The translations under genes and the position numbers were made by a program. DNA of 64,000 nucleotides from a virus, in the IMG/VR virus record IMGVR_UViG_3300027971_000028, positions 1 to 64,000 of that record. One strand, 5' to 3'. The notes beneath the pieces are model-generated. The model saw only the letters and a program-made list of their open reading frames with translations. It was not told the DNA's origin and ran no database searches. How positions within the stretch are numbered: the stretch's first letter is position 1; every line of letters starts with the position of its first letter. Below, in pieces: positions 20,539 through 31,700 of this stretch.

Positions 20539-20718
20539 GTATCTACTATAGGCGTGTCTTAGTCAGACATATGTTCTAGGAATATCTAGAGTAAAGGTTT
20601 ATAGTTAGACTTAAGGGCAAGAGTAGTCAAACCATTAACAAGAACTCTGGTGCATTCAACATCAGAACAATTTATTTACTCGTGAAACATCTACACCTGA
20701 TATATCTAGGCTAATCAA

Positions 20719-20745
20719 CCTTGAGCCACCTTGACTCAACCTTGA
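20719..20745 (+). repeat. Three CCTTGA direct repeats at 10-11 bp spacing
   Basis: CCTTGA occurs at 20719, 20729 and 20740, with extended forms AACCTTGAG, CACCTTGAC and AACCTTGAC. One-turn spacing puts the copies on the same face of the helix, as for an activator or repressor array. Confidence 0.6.
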
Positions 20746-20992
20746 CTACAAGCCTATCCCTATAGAACAATAATTTATATAAATAAAAAAAAATAAAGTG
20801 TTGTCTGTCTTAGAACTTAAAAAATATAAAAAAGTTCTTATTATTAAAAAACTTTCCGGAAACGATTTAGAAAATGTTCAAACCCATGCAGAGCCTTCTC
20901 ACAGGCCAAAAGCAAATAATGGAAACCTTCATATTTTTGTCTTTTCGTCCAATAAGCAATGCCCTCTTCCTGTACGACATTTAAAAACAATG

Positions 20993-20998
20993 TAAAAT
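20993..20998 (+). promoter_or_regulatory. Possible -10 box for leaderless late transcript
   Basis: TAAAAT lies six bases before the GTG at 21005, the same geometry as the leaderless promoters at 2058 and 2648. No good -35 box is present, so an activator may be needed. Confidence 0.4.
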
Positions 20999-21004
20999 AA
21001 AGGA

Positions 21005-21505
21005 GTGAAAAACAAACCAAAACTACCTAAAGAAGAGATTAAGTTTTTACTCTCTCTTTCCCAAGATGCATTTACTGCCCGCCTTCGCTCCCTCTGGGAA
21101 GCAGGCTGGTCACTTGGGATCATTGCTGAGTCTTTCACTCCGCCTAAACCAAAATCAACTATTCATTTCTGGGTTAAAACCGCTACTCAACAAGAGCAAA
21201 TAAAGCCTATTCCAGAAACTCCATCCAAGTCTTTAACGGTTCTTTCCCCTATTACTGATACGCCTAGACTTCGTTCTATCTCTCTTGGTGTACCTCCTGA
21301 GATTAGAGCGCGTTTAAAACACCTTTCTAGCCTTTCTAGACGCTATAGATCAAAGAGCGCAGCAAATAGTGAACCAGCCTTAGCAAATGTTGCTTTAACT
21401 GAACTTGCAAGGAGTCTACATAATCGAGGAGTTGCAACCGCTACTATTGCCGAGGCCGCTGGAGTCACATATCGAGCCATGGCTAGAAGAATAAGCAATG
21501 GCTAA
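21005..21505 (+). CDS. Two-HTH DNA-binding protein
   Basis: This 166-residue protein has a GTG start with AGGA directly adjoining, too close for a normal ribosome site. The N-terminal half has an HTH-like segment (LWEAGWSLGIIAESFTPPKP) and the C-terminal end has another (NRGVATATIAEAAGVTYRAM). The middle is Pro/Ser-rich. As the first gene of the virion operon it could be a regulator of late genes or a small terminase; the sequence does not decide between them. Confidence 0.65.
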   Translation: MKNKPKLPKEEIKFLLSLSQDAFTARLRSLWEAGWSLGIIAESFTPPKPKSTIHFWVKTATQQEQIKPIPETPSKSLTVLSPITDTPRLRSISLGVPPEIRARLKHLSSLSRRYRSKSAANSEPALANVALTELARSLHNRGVATATIAEAAGVTYRAMARRISNG

Positions 21506-21845
21506 GACATATAAAAACTCTTCTGGCACATACTTAGATAAAGATCTAGTTGTTGCCATATGGCTAAACCCAGAGAAGCAAGGCTCTAGACCAAACGCTA
21601 GACGTCTAGAAACAATTACCTCTAAGGAATCTCCTAACCCAATTGCTTTTCCATTATCACTTCTTAAGAAAAATAAAGTCTGGGCTTTATGTCCCGTTGT
21701 AGTTAAAGTAGAGGACATAGATGTATGGTTAACCCCTAAAGGTGCTTCTAGAGAAAAACCTCTTCTAGTCCCCCTAACAATCGCTAAATCATATTTCGGC
21801 TGGGAAGATTTTCACATACCTTCCGAGTATAAGGAGGTTGTGTGA
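21498..21845 (+). CDS. Unknown protein
   Basis: This 115-residue protein overlaps the HTH gene by 8 nt. MAKTYKNSSGTYLDKDLVVA is followed by several strands and a YFGWEDFHIP segment. It lies in the virion operon but is upstream of the portal, so it may be a packaging accessory. No family is recognised. Confidence 0.6.
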   Translation: MAKTYKNSSGTYLDKDLVVAIWLNPEKQGSRPNARRLETITSKESPNPIAFPLSLLKKNKVWALCPVVVKVEDIDVWLTPKGASREKPLLVPLTIAKSYFGWEDFHIPSEYKEVV

Positions 21846-22201
21846 ACGTGGTAGCTGATGTATTTCCAGCGATGGTCGCCTTAGCCTTACCAGGATCTTT
21901 AGAGGATATAAATGAACTTCTACCTAAGGGCGCATCTCCTGCAGGCACTAGGCATGTAGATAGATGTAGAGCAATCTTGCTAAATAATAAACTCTTAATT
22001 GCTGTAGATACCCCTACAGGAGCCAATGTAGTTTTTAATGAAACTTATGTTTCTCATAGCAAAATAGATAGAATCCATAGGGTTACCACCGAGTCTGGAA
22101 AACTTATTGCATTTACTAAAGACGATAACTGCGGATGTGGCTCTAGGCTTAGGTCTTGGAACCCATACGGGTCAATCATTACTGTTGGAGGGGAAGAGTA
22201 A
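21842..22201 (+). CDS. Unknown protein
   Basis: This 119-residue protein has a GTG start that overlaps the previous stop, with AAGGAGG 4-5 nt upstream. It has a Cys cluster (DDNCGCGSRLRSW) near the C-terminus. Genes with this end are found before DUF1360 and portal genes in some actinophages. Function is unknown. Confidence 0.6.
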   Translation: MNVVADVFPAMVALALPGSLEDINELLPKGASPAGTRHVDRCRAILLNNKLLIAVDTPTGANVVFNETYVSHSKIDRIHRVTTESGKLIAFTKDDNCGCGSRLRSWNPYGSIITVGGEE

Positions 22202-22492
22202 ATGGACAACTTCTTTGAGTTATCAGTGGCTGGTCTTGCTACCTATAGAATAGCAAGGCTTATTGTTAAGGACGAAATATTCTCTAAATTAAGAAATGCA
22301 ATTTGGAAAAAGTTTCCCCCAGAGAAGTCCAAATTTGGCTACCTGTTCACCTGTATGTGGTGTACCGCAATTTGGGTCGCATCACTACTTGAAATATCAC
22401 GTATCATTATCCCTAACGTAATACATCCAGTAGAGGTTGTTCTAGCGATCTCTGCTATTGCTGGTTTGTTGGCTGCGTATGAAGAAAAGTGA
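22202..22492 (+). CDS. DUF1360 membrane protein
   Basis: This 96-residue protein follows the DUF1360 pattern: ATYRIARLIVKDEIFSKLR, then the Cys pair in YLFTCMWCTAIWVAS, and a C-terminal hydrophobic helix (VVLAISAIAGLLAAYEE). Two TM helices are likely. DUF1360 proteins are frequent next to portal genes of actinophages; their role is unknown. It starts right after the previous stop. Confidence 0.88.
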   Translation: MDNFFELSVAGLATYRIARLIVKDEIFSKLRNAIWKKFPPEKSKFGYLFTCMWCTAIWVASLLEISRIIIPNVIHPVEVVLAISAIAGLLAAYEEK

Positions 22493-24260
22493 TAGTTCTT
22501 CTACTCCGCCACAGAGACGAGGAGTTTCAAGGGTGAGTGTTTTCAAACACCAAGAGCCGATAGAGCCTACCCCTATCGTTGCGTCTGAAATTGTCCCAAA
22601 GAAAGTTAGAAAAAGAAAAAAGTCTACTACTCGTTCAACTCAGATAGTTAGAAACATTAAACCAAAACTTACAGGCGCTGCTGGAATATTTATTTCCTCT
22701 AATGCTCAAGCAGTTTCCTATTCAACACCTAGAACTTTAACTGCTGCTGCAGTACAAATTAAAATTAATGATAAAGGCGAGTTTGAACAATTCAAACAAC
22801 GTCGATCTGCTGGCTCTAGTGCATGGCAATCCGAAGCATGGGAATATTATGATGCTATTGGAGAAATAAAATATGCATTTAACTTAGTTGCTTCCGTTGT
22901 TTCTCGTATTCGTATCTACGCTGCTGCCATCGATAACGCTGCAGAAGCACCAGCACCCGTTGCGTTATCTAGTGTTATTGATCCACGTTTAGCAGCAGCT
23001 GCGGAGCGAGCACTTGCTCGTTTAGATTCTGCGTACGGTGGACAAGCAGGACTTCTTCGTGATGCTGCATTAAATATTTCAGTTGCTGGTGAATGTTATT
23101 TAGTTCAAATGCCAGAACGAGTTGGTTCAGGTATTCCAGAGTCTTGGGATATTAAATCTGTAGATGAAATAATGGCTGACACTCGCGGTGGATTTAATAT
23201 TGTTGGTCGCAGAGAACAAAGTATTGGTGGAGGTATGTCACCGAACAATAAACTTTCTAAGAGTGCATTTGTAGGACGCATCTGGCGTTCACATCCTCGT
23301 TACTCAGATGAAGCAGATTCATCTCTTCGTGGCTTACTAGATCTTTGCGCAGAACTTTTACTTCTTAATAGAACATTCCGTGCTACAGCACGTTCACGCC
23401 TAAATGCTGGTGCACTTTACTTGCCAGATGGTTTGTCAGTTGCAGCAGGTGGCGACCCAGACTATCCATATGACACAGATAGCGAAGCGAACCCAGGGTT
23501 TACTGCAGAAGAAGCAGAGGATGAGTTTGAAGAACAATTAATTGACGCTATGACAACTCCTATTCGCGACGAGGAGTCTGCTAGTGCAGTAGTTCCACTT
23601 ATTATTCGAGGTCCCGCTGAACTTGGCGACAAGATTAAACAATTTAAGTTTGAGCGTTCATTTGATCCAGCACTTGCTTCTCGCGCCGACAGAGTATTAG
23701 AGCGAATCCTGCAAGGACTAGATGTTCCTAAGGATGTTGTTACTGGTCTAGCAAACGTTAAGTATTCAAACGCACTTCAAATCGATGAGTCACTATATAA
23801 AGCACATATCGAACCATTGATGTTATTAATTGCTGATGCTTTAACAGTTGTTTACTTACGTCCATACCTTAAGGCACAAGGATTTACTGAATCAGAGGTA
23901 GATCGAATTGTTGTTTGGTATGACCCTTCAGCAGTTGCTACTAGAAATGATAAAGCAGCCGATGCTGACTCAGGATTTGATCGTGGCGCTATTTCTTACG
24001 ACTCATGGAGACGTGCTCATGGATTCTCATCTATGGATGCACCAACACCAAATGAACTTGCTATCCGAATGCTTTCTGAAAAGGGAGCAATTAGCCCTGA
24101 GTTAACAGAAGCAATGTTAAACACTGTTGCTCCAGAAATGATGAACGCAGTTAGAGATACACAGCAAGAAAATTCTGTTGCTCCTCTGCCACCAGAGGTA
24201 GAACAAGTTTTACAACAAGCAACACAACCCCCAACTGAGCAACAAGGAGTTACACAATGA
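22479..24260 (+). CDS. Portal protein
   Basis: The ATG at 22479, overlapping the DUF1360 gene, gives 593 residues; a TTG at 22458 is less likely. Portal features are the AWQSEAWEYYDAIGEIKYAF block at about 105-125, a long middle clip/stem region, the GLDVPKDVVTGLANVKYSNAL segment, and the C-terminal SYDSWRRAHGF...MLSEKGAISPEL. The N-terminal 90 residues are basic and Ser/Thr-rich. The dodecameric portal forms the DNA entry ring. No large terminase precedes it, which is unusual. Confidence 0.85.
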   Translation: MKKSDSSSTPPQRRGVSRVSVFKHQEPIEPTPIVASEIVPKKVRKRKKSTTRSTQIVRNIKPKLTGAAGIFISSNAQAVSYSTPRTLTAAAVQIKINDKGEFEQFKQRRSAGSSAWQSEAWEYYDAIGEIKYAFNLVASVVSRIRIYAAAIDNAAEAPAPVALSSVIDPRLAAAAERALARLDSAYGGQAGLLRDAALNISVAGECYLVQMPERVGSGIPESWDIKSVDEIMADTRGGFNIVGRREQSIGGGMSPNNKLSKSAFVGRIWRSHPRYSDEADSSLRGLLDLCAELLLLNRTFRATARSRLNAGALYLPDGLSVAAGGDPDYPYDTDSEANPGFTAEEAEDEFEEQLIDAMTTPIRDEESASAVVPLIIRGPAELGDKIKQFKFERSFDPALASRADRVLERILQGLDVPKDVVTGLANVKYSNALQIDESLYKAHIEPLMLLIADALTVVYLRPYLKAQGFTESEVDRIVVWYDPSAVATRNDKAADADSGFDRGAISYDSWRRAHGFSSMDAPTPNELAIRMLSEKGAISPELTEAMLNTVAPEMMNAVRDTQQENSVAPLPPEVEQVLQQATQPPTEQQGVTQ

Positions 24261-24712
24261 ACGTAGAAAAACCAGAACTAGTTAATGCTTTAGCAGTATC
24301 ACTTAGTGATGCTGTAGTGCTTTCTCATAAAGTACAAGGCGCTCATTGGAATGTTATGGGGCCTAATTTTCCAGAGTTTCATGAGTTCTTTGGTGAGATA
24401 TATGAAGACATTGATGGATCTATAGATCCTTTTGCTGAAAACATAAGAAAACTTGGAGCTGTATCTCCATCCCGTTTGTTTGAGTTCGCACGTATGTCAA
24501 ACGTTGAAGATACTGAAGTTGGATATATGTGCTTAGATCTTACTAACGATATTCTTATTGCTAATGCTGTAATGCTTAATGGGTTAAGAAGAGCATTTGA
24601 TATAGCAAATCAAGCAAATGAGCAAGGCATTGCAAACTTTATTGCAGAGCGTATTGATATGCATGCAAAGTGGGATTGGCAGTTAAAAGCAACTACTTAC
24701 CAAGGAATGTAA
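24257..24712 (+). CDS. dps: Dps-like ferritin
   Basis: This 151-residue protein has the Dps signature: LSHKVQGAHWNVMGPNFPEF, then HEFFGEIYEDIDGSIDPFAE and NIRKLG. His30, His42, Asp57 and Glu61 match the spacing of the inter-subunit ferroxidase residues of Listeria Dps (His31, His43, Asp58, Glu62). Dps dodecamers oxidise and store iron and can protect DNA. The N-terminus lacks a Lys-rich DNA-binding tail. Its start overlaps the portal stop (ATGA). A role in the virion or against host oxidative stress is inference. Confidence 0.93.
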   Translation: MNVEKPELVNALAVSLSDAVVLSHKVQGAHWNVMGPNFPEFHEFFGEIYEDIDGSIDPFAENIRKLGAVSPSRLFEFARMSNVEDTEVGYMCLDLTNDILIANAVMLNGLRRAFDIANQANEQGIANFIAERIDMHAKWDWQLKATTYQGM

Positions 24713-24721
24713 ATAACAAAA

Positions 24722-25756
24722 ATGGCAAAGCAGTGGGCGCCCTCTAACTGGGCAAAAGAAGGTAGTAAGGATTATGTTCCTGTAACTACCTCTATTTCTG
24801 CTGCCGCTGGTTCAAAACCTGCCCCTAAAAAAGATCAAATAAAAGGCTCAAATAAAAACTCTAAAGGATCTGCATCAGGTTCTCGCAAAGTTGTTTTTTC
24901 TAAAGCAGTAGAGAACTCTCTTAAAGAGAAAGTCTCTAATCATAACGAGAAAAGTCCTAAAGGAAGAAGAGCAACTTTAGGTATGTTAAAAGCAGTTTAT
25001 CGTCGTGGCGCTGGAGCATTTTCTGTTTCTCATCGTCCTGGTATGAACCGTAATCAGTGGGCAATGGGAAGAGTAAATGCTTTTCTAAAACTACTTAAGT
25101 CTGGCAGACCAACAAATGCTGCTTATAAGTCAGACAATGATTTGCTACCATCTTCTCATCCTCGTAGCACTAAAAAATCAAACTCTATTACTGCAGCAGG
25201 TTTAGTTCCTGAAGAACAAGATTTAGCAAATGCATTGATTGAGATCTCGCAGAAGTATGGAAAATTTAATGAAGACGAAGAAGGTATTTGGGCAGGCTAC
25301 ACGCCGCCAGCGGAAAATGAAGTTGCTTCTATTGGTGTTACTTGCGCCAATTGCGTTCTATATGCTGGGGGTTCGAATTGTAAAATCATTGCTCTCCCAG
25401 TTGAGCCAACAGGAAAATGTAGATTTGCCGTAATACCTGACGGAGTTGTTAATGTAGAAGGCAGTAAAAATCTAACTGAAGTAAAAGATGAATTAGATGA
25501 GTACGTAATAGATCAAGAGTTAAATGTTCTACTAAAGAACAAAGAAGATTATGAAACTGTAGAAGATGCAATTTTTGCTATGACTGAGTATCTAGGTTAT
25601 GGATATGAAGCAGAGCCTGCAATTAGAGCAAGTTGGTTAAGAGCAGTTAAAAATGGAGAAGATCCATTCTTAAGAGCATCACTTCTTGCTTCACTAGGAA
25701 AAGGTAGTTTAGATGCAGATTTGCTTCCAGTACTAGAAGAGGAGGATCAAGCATGA
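24722..25756 (+). CDS. Structural-operon protein with Cys-rich module
   Basis: This is a 344-residue protein. The N-terminus is basic and Ser/Lys-rich. Residues ~80-135 (RRATLGMLKAVYRRGAGAFS, NQWAMGRVNAFLKLL) form a conserved phage domain, followed by DLLPSSHPRST, a linker also found in the next protein. At ~205-240 comes CANC, then single Cys residues before GKCRF, a four-Cys module resembling HiPIP-like or rubredoxin-like sites. The acidic C-terminus is probably helical. Its stop overlaps the next start. It is probably a capsid-assembly or internal virion protein. Confidence 0.65.
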   Translation: MAKQWAPSNWAKEGSKDYVPVTTSISAAAGSKPAPKKDQIKGSNKNSKGSASGSRKVVFSKAVENSLKEKVSNHNEKSPKGRRATLGMLKAVYRRGAGAFSVSHRPGMNRNQWAMGRVNAFLKLLKSGRPTNAAYKSDNDLLPSSHPRSTKKSNSITAAGLVPEEQDLANALIEISQKYGKFNEDEEGIWAGYTPPAENEVASIGVTCANCVLYAGGSNCKIIALPVEPTGKCRFAVIPDGVVNVEGSKNLTEVKDELDEYVIDQELNVLLKNKEDYETVEDAIFAMTEYLGYGYEAEPAIRASWLRAVKNGEDPFLRASLLASLGKGSLDADLLPVLEEEDQA

Positions 25757-28700
25757 GTAGAATAAGAAGAATTAGTTATGCCATCACTCCTGAAGGTCGT
25801 CGTGCTGTTGCTATTAAGCAAGCAGTAGATTTAAGAGATAAAGTTTTGTCAGTTGTAGATAATGCTAATTTTTCAACATCTACTGCAAGAAAGATTACTA
25901 AAAAAGCTGCTTTTTCTGTAGTTATGCGCTCTCTAGAAGAGAGCAAAGGATTGCCACTATCTCTTCGCGAGCACTTAGCAATGAAAGAACTTAATAAGTA
26001 CATATCACTTGCTAAACATAATAAAAGTGATTTCTTCTACGCAACTAATACAGATTTATTACCAATCTCTCACCCACGCTCAACTCGCGAGCATTCAATG
26101 ACTGCTAGTGCATTAAGAATTGCACGCTCTCGTTGGTTTGCTGCTGATCCAAGGATTACAGATGAAAGAGCAAAAGCAGTTCTTGCTTCAGCATTTGAAT
26201 CAATACCAGGATCTGTAGAGCATCTTTACTACACTTCAATATTACTTTCACTTCCTCAAGGAATGATTCCAGGCGAGGCTTTAATTGCAGCATCTGATGG
26301 AAACTCTTTTGAGTCACGTAGTGCTCGTGCTAGACGTCAACGTCGTGATCGTAAAGGAAGATTTGCTTATGAAGGTGGAGGTATTCGTGCTCTTATTCGT
26401 CGTCTTGACGGAAATGTATTTAGTCTTAGTGGAAGAGTAGTTGCCAACGCTAAAAATAGTAAAGATGTAGAAGTAGAGTTTCCAGATGGAAAAATCGCTG
26501 AAATAAATCCTGCTAAAGGTGAATATATAAAAGCAGTTCTACCTACTCCAAATGGCTACTCTCCTGAACCTATAATTCCAAGTGTAACTGATGAAGTTAT
26601 AAATGAAAAAGATTTAGTATTTCTTGATGCCCCTAACGGCTGGGAAAAAGATGAAAAATATAAAGAGTTTGGCGATAAAGTAGAGAGATATGTAGATTCT
26701 GATAAAGAGTTTGTAGTTTTTGTCTCTAAACAAGATGATGGAACAAAAGATTATCAAATACTAAATGCTAAGTCTGCTGAACAAATTGCTGTAGTTAAGA
26801 ACTGGGCAGATGTTCAAGATAAATTAGAAGGAAATGAAGATAAACTATTAAATCCAAAAGCAAATCTTCCATTTAGACAAGGCTTAATTCCTGCTGAAGA
26901 TAGACCAGGGCCAAATGCATATGAGCGCCTTATGGCTGAGAAAAAAGATAAAGAAAATGCCATTGCAAATCGTAAAGCAGAGTTAAAGAAGAATGCTGAT
27001 GACAGAGTAGATGCTTTAGATCGCACCGTCCCCGAGGGTTGGGATATTGAAGAGAAAAACAATGCTCTTATGTTACGCAGAGCCACAGAGCCAGCAGACT
27101 TAGAGAACGTTTATAAGCAAGATAACTTTGTAGCAAGAGTTATAGAGCAAGGTGATATCTCAGTTAAAGATGCAAACAATCTTTTAAAAGACAAGGTTTA
27201 TCAGAACTGGGCTTATGTAGATAAAGAAAAAGATGCTAGAGCCACGGAGTATGCTCAAAAGGCTCGTGAAGAGATTAAAAACTTTGCTCCTGCTTATGGA
27301 TACAAAGAAGAAGATTTAAAAAAGATTGATTCAATGTCCGCTGATGAAATTGCTAGTTTCTTTTTAGATGAAAAACTTCAACCAGAAGGATTTGCTAGTG
27401 CATTAGATGACTATATGAATTCAGCTATGGTAGATGCTCCATCTAAGCAACAAGAAGAAAAGTGGAATAGTTTTGGTAAAAAATTAAAGATTATAAATGA
27501 CGCTGGAGATTTTCCTGGTAATAATAAAAAGAAGGCTGAGTTACCTAAGCAACCAGATGCTCCAGTTGAAACTAAAGGTGGCTTTGAATTTAACTACCCA
27601 GCGGGGGCGTATAAAATTAAGCAAGGTTCTGCATATGATCCTCAAGGGCGCGTAGATGAAGATAGTCCAGACTTTACAGATGACCCTATTGAACTTGCTC
27701 AAAAGCAAGATGAAAGAGACATACTTGCTGCATTAGAGCAAGCAGTTTCTCCAGGAGAAAACGGGGAGAATGCTTTAGGAGTAGGAGCTCTTCCTTTTGC
27801 TAAAGGCGATGAGTTTGTTCCTGCTGAAGCACTTTTCTTTGCTTTAGAAGAAGCAGGAATTGATGCTCCTATGGAGTTAGCAAAGATTTATGATAAAAAA
27901 CTTGGTGCTGATAATAACGAAAAAGCATTAAATGATTTTAGAAAGAAAGCAGAGATTGTTTCTGGTAATACTCCAGAACTTGCCGAGTCATTTAAAAAAG
28001 TTACAGAACAAAATCCTGATTTAGAGCCTCCTACTCAAGAGCCAAAGTTTGATGCTAAAGAAATGGATTTGGTTCCACTTCCTCCGCTTCTAGAAGGTCT
28101 TAGCCAAAAAGAGTTAGATCAATTTAATGAGACAAAAGATCACATTCCATACTTACCTAAGAATGAAGAAATTCAAATGCCAGAAGGTTATAACCCTCTT
28201 AGCCCAGAGCCATTTGCAGCATGGAAAGAAGTAACTGCAGAAAATCCTGATGCAATTCTTCCTGAAGGCTTCTCAGACAATCCTGTTTTCTTAGCACAAG
28301 AGATTTCTACAAATGATTTGTTAAAAGAATTACGTCGATCTGTAGAACCAGGCAATGAGGTTCCAGGCGCTGCTGTAATAGCACTTCCTACAGATGATGG
28401 AGAAGACTTTGTTGCAAACGTACCAGGAGAAGCAGTTAGAGATGCTCTTCAACTTAAAGGAATTGACACTAACGCTGAATTAAAGAAGATTGCTGAAGAA
28501 GGATTAATCGGTCAAGTAGATGAGGCACCTGTAGCAGAACTTCCTGCTGATGATGCCATACGTCTTGTTGTTGATGGAGATGTTCCACTAGAGACTCAGA
28601 TTAGAGATGCAATTGCTGCTAAAAAGAAAATTGCATTCTTATACAATGGAACTGAGCGTTTAGTTCTTCCTGTAGAAGTTTTTGAAAATCCTAGAAACTC

Positions 28701-31700
28701 AAATGTAAATGTAAGAGCAATTGATGCAAAGGGAGACAAAAGAACATTTACTCTTAGCAAGATTGAGAACAGTAAAGAAGGTTCACCAGCGGGTACCCCC
28801 GAAATTACCGATAAAGAAATTTTTGATCGCCGCATGGCTGGAGAGTCATTACAAGATATTGCAGATGCTACAGGCATCCCTCGTGAAGAGATTCGTGCAA
28901 GAGAGGCTAAGTATGCTCGTGAGAACCCAGAAGCAAAGCCAGAGGCAGTTGTTGGAGACTACAAACCTACTGCTGATCAAATAGATAAACTTCAAAAGGG
29001 TGTTGCAGAGATGGATTGGCTAGATAACGGAATTATGTTCCTAAAGCCTGATGATGGTGGTCCTCGCGCAGAAGCACCTATTGAGATTTATGACGATAAT
29101 GGTTTACCAGAAGATGGCCCATTTGCAAAGATTGATTCAAATGGAAACTTTGAATGGAAAGATCAAGGAGCATACGATAAATATGCTGATCGCTTAAAAG
29201 AAATTCTAGATGCTGACTTAGCAGGTATCGGCAATAATCAAGATAACCAACAACCAAAAGAAATTGATAACGTGCCCGTCGAGCAGGCAAAACTTGATGA
29301 TAATCAAGAGCCAAAAGATAAAAAATATGTAGAAGAGAACCCTGAAGTAATCAAGGTGAATGCTTTTGTTGAAGCAAATGCTGGACGTCTTGCTCCTACT
29401 AAAGCAAGAGATGTAAAAACTGGTGATTTCTTATGGAATAACTTTAATAAAGTATATGAAGAGATTCTTGATATTCAACCAGCACCTTTTGGTCGAGTTA
29501 GGTTTTTAATTAAAGATCCAAGAAATCAAAAAGAGTATTTCCGTTTCTTTGATCGTCGCTCTCCTATTCGTAATATGCGTCGTCTTGGTACTGGAGAGGT
29601 GCCTGAAGATTTTAGAGTTCCGCCAGAAGAGAATAAGGGCGATGGACCAAAGCGTGGTCGCGCTTTAAGACAACCACTAGAAAAAAGAGTTGAAGTAGTT
29701 GCTGGGCGTGATGTAGGAGGATTTGCATACAGAGAAGGCTTCTATAAAGATAAAAATGGAATTGTTTTAAAACCTGGCGATAGAGTTCGTCATGGAAATG
29801 CAAAAAAGAATGAGATGTATGGCGAGGGTGTAGTTCTTGTTCGCGCTGGAGATCAGATTGATGAAGCCAAAAAGGTTGGTGGAATTGGTCGTAACGGAAA
29901 AGTTTATAAAGACTACGTATGGGTACAACTACCAGGTGAAGATGGTCCACGTTTGTGGAAATCAAGAATGATTGTCAGACAAGGAGATAACGCAGGTCCT
30001 GCTCGCGTTGCACCTGAGGCTAGAGATGTTGCACCTGATGCTCCTAAGATAGAGATCCCTAAAGCAGAGCCAATAGCAGAAAAAGTTCCTGACGCTGCTG
30101 ATATGAATGAAGAACTTATTCAAAAAGAACTTAAGAAGATTAGAGTTAAGTATCTCCCTAAAGCCAGAGATTATAAAGCAAATGATGAAGTCCGTGGTGC
30201 TGGTAAAAAACTAGACGAGGTAGTTAATAAATTAAATGCTGGAGAAAAAATAGAAGATCTTTCTACATCTCCTCTAGATTCAGCAATTCGTAAATTACGT
30301 AGAGTTAGGGATCTAGAGAATAACCCTAATGCGTTAGTTCTTGCTGACTATATAGAAAACTTCAAGAAAGAAATAGAAAAATATAAAGATGAGAAAGATA
30401 AAGAAAGACGTGCTGAGTTTGAAAGAATATTAAATGAGCCAATACCAGATGATTTAATCCCAGCAAACGTAGATGCTCTTGATGAAGAAAAAATTAAAGA
30501 GGCTGTAAAAGTAATTTCTATAAAACTTCCTAAGTGGAATGAGAGAGGCGCTAATCGCAAAGCAAGTGAGGCTGCCTACTACTTAGAGAGATTTGCTAAA
30601 GAAATGGATCAAGGTCAAGTAATTGAAGGAATTGACCCTGCTGATCTACTTCAGGTATCTACATACTTAAAAGACTCAGGGGATGCTAGATACGAGTCTT
30701 TGGGAGATAAGATAGATCAACTTAACGAACTTATCAAACAAAGACAAATTGCCAATGAGAAGCCTTTTGCTAAAGCAAATATGGAGTTTATTGATCCTGT
30801 TGCTGAAGCAGAAAAAAGAGTTAATAATAAAGATAATGAGTTTAATGCTTCTGAAAAACTACGATCTGCTTTTGCTTCAGATGAGATCTATCAACAAAAC
30901 TCTTATTTAAATCCTCATAAAGATCAATTAAAAGAATTTTTTGCTCTTGAAGGCGGGGCCTCTTTAGCAAAACTAGACCAAAAGGCTCGTCAGGCTTTGG
31001 CTCAATATGTAAGTCAAGAGATTAGAAATCCTGATGGCATGCAAGGTGCTGATGACGCTGAGACAGCAAAGAACATAAATGAAATTGCTACTTTAGTAAA
31101 AGCACTTCACGATGAAAAGATGGTTTACAGCCCAAATAGATCTAACATTGGACCAGCAGATGCTTTACTAAATATAGATCCTACAAAGATTTTAAATTTT
31201 GGAAAAACTCTTGATTCAGGAGTTCGTAAGAAGTTAGTTATAGATGGAAACGACACTGGGTTTGATATTCAAAGAGTTTCTCAAGGTATAAATAGCGGTA
31301 GCAACTTTAGACTTATACATAGACAAAGTGGTCAGGTTGTTTACTTTAAGAGAGAAAAAACAGAAGGAGCAGCTGATGCAGAGTATGTTTCTTCAAAGAT
31401 AGCCCAATCTCTAGGTATTGCAGGTGCAGCATATGTTCAAAAGCATCCAAACGATTCTAGAACAGTTCTTATTACAAATGCTGGAGATGGAATAGATTTT
31501 AAGAATAAGCCAGTACTATTTGATAACTTCCCTGGTAAATCTTCAACCGAGACTATTGCTAAGAGAGCTGCTCTTGCTGATGTGATTGGTTTAGCAGTTC
31601 TTGATGCTGTTATTTATAATACTGATAGACACGTACAAAACTTCTTAGCAGGAGTCGTTGACAATAAAGGCGTAGATAAAAATGGTTATGAAGAAATTCA

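Larger units (their letters stand above)
20539..21004. other. Control region between divergent transcription units
   Basis: This 466-bp AT-rich stretch lies between the leftward gene and the late operon. It holds a TCTAG/CTAGA inverted repeat (20575-20590), three helically spaced CCTTGA repeats (20719-20745), an AT-rich tract (20771-20800), and a TAGAACTT/AAGTTCTTA hairpin (20811-20842). A weak 65-codon TTG ORF (20798-20995) exists, but nothing supports it. Confidence 0.55.

Noticed and set aside
20798-20995. 65-codon TTG ORF in the control region
   Set aside because: It has no ribosome site, an AT-rich random-like product and overlaps a hairpin; nothing supports translation.
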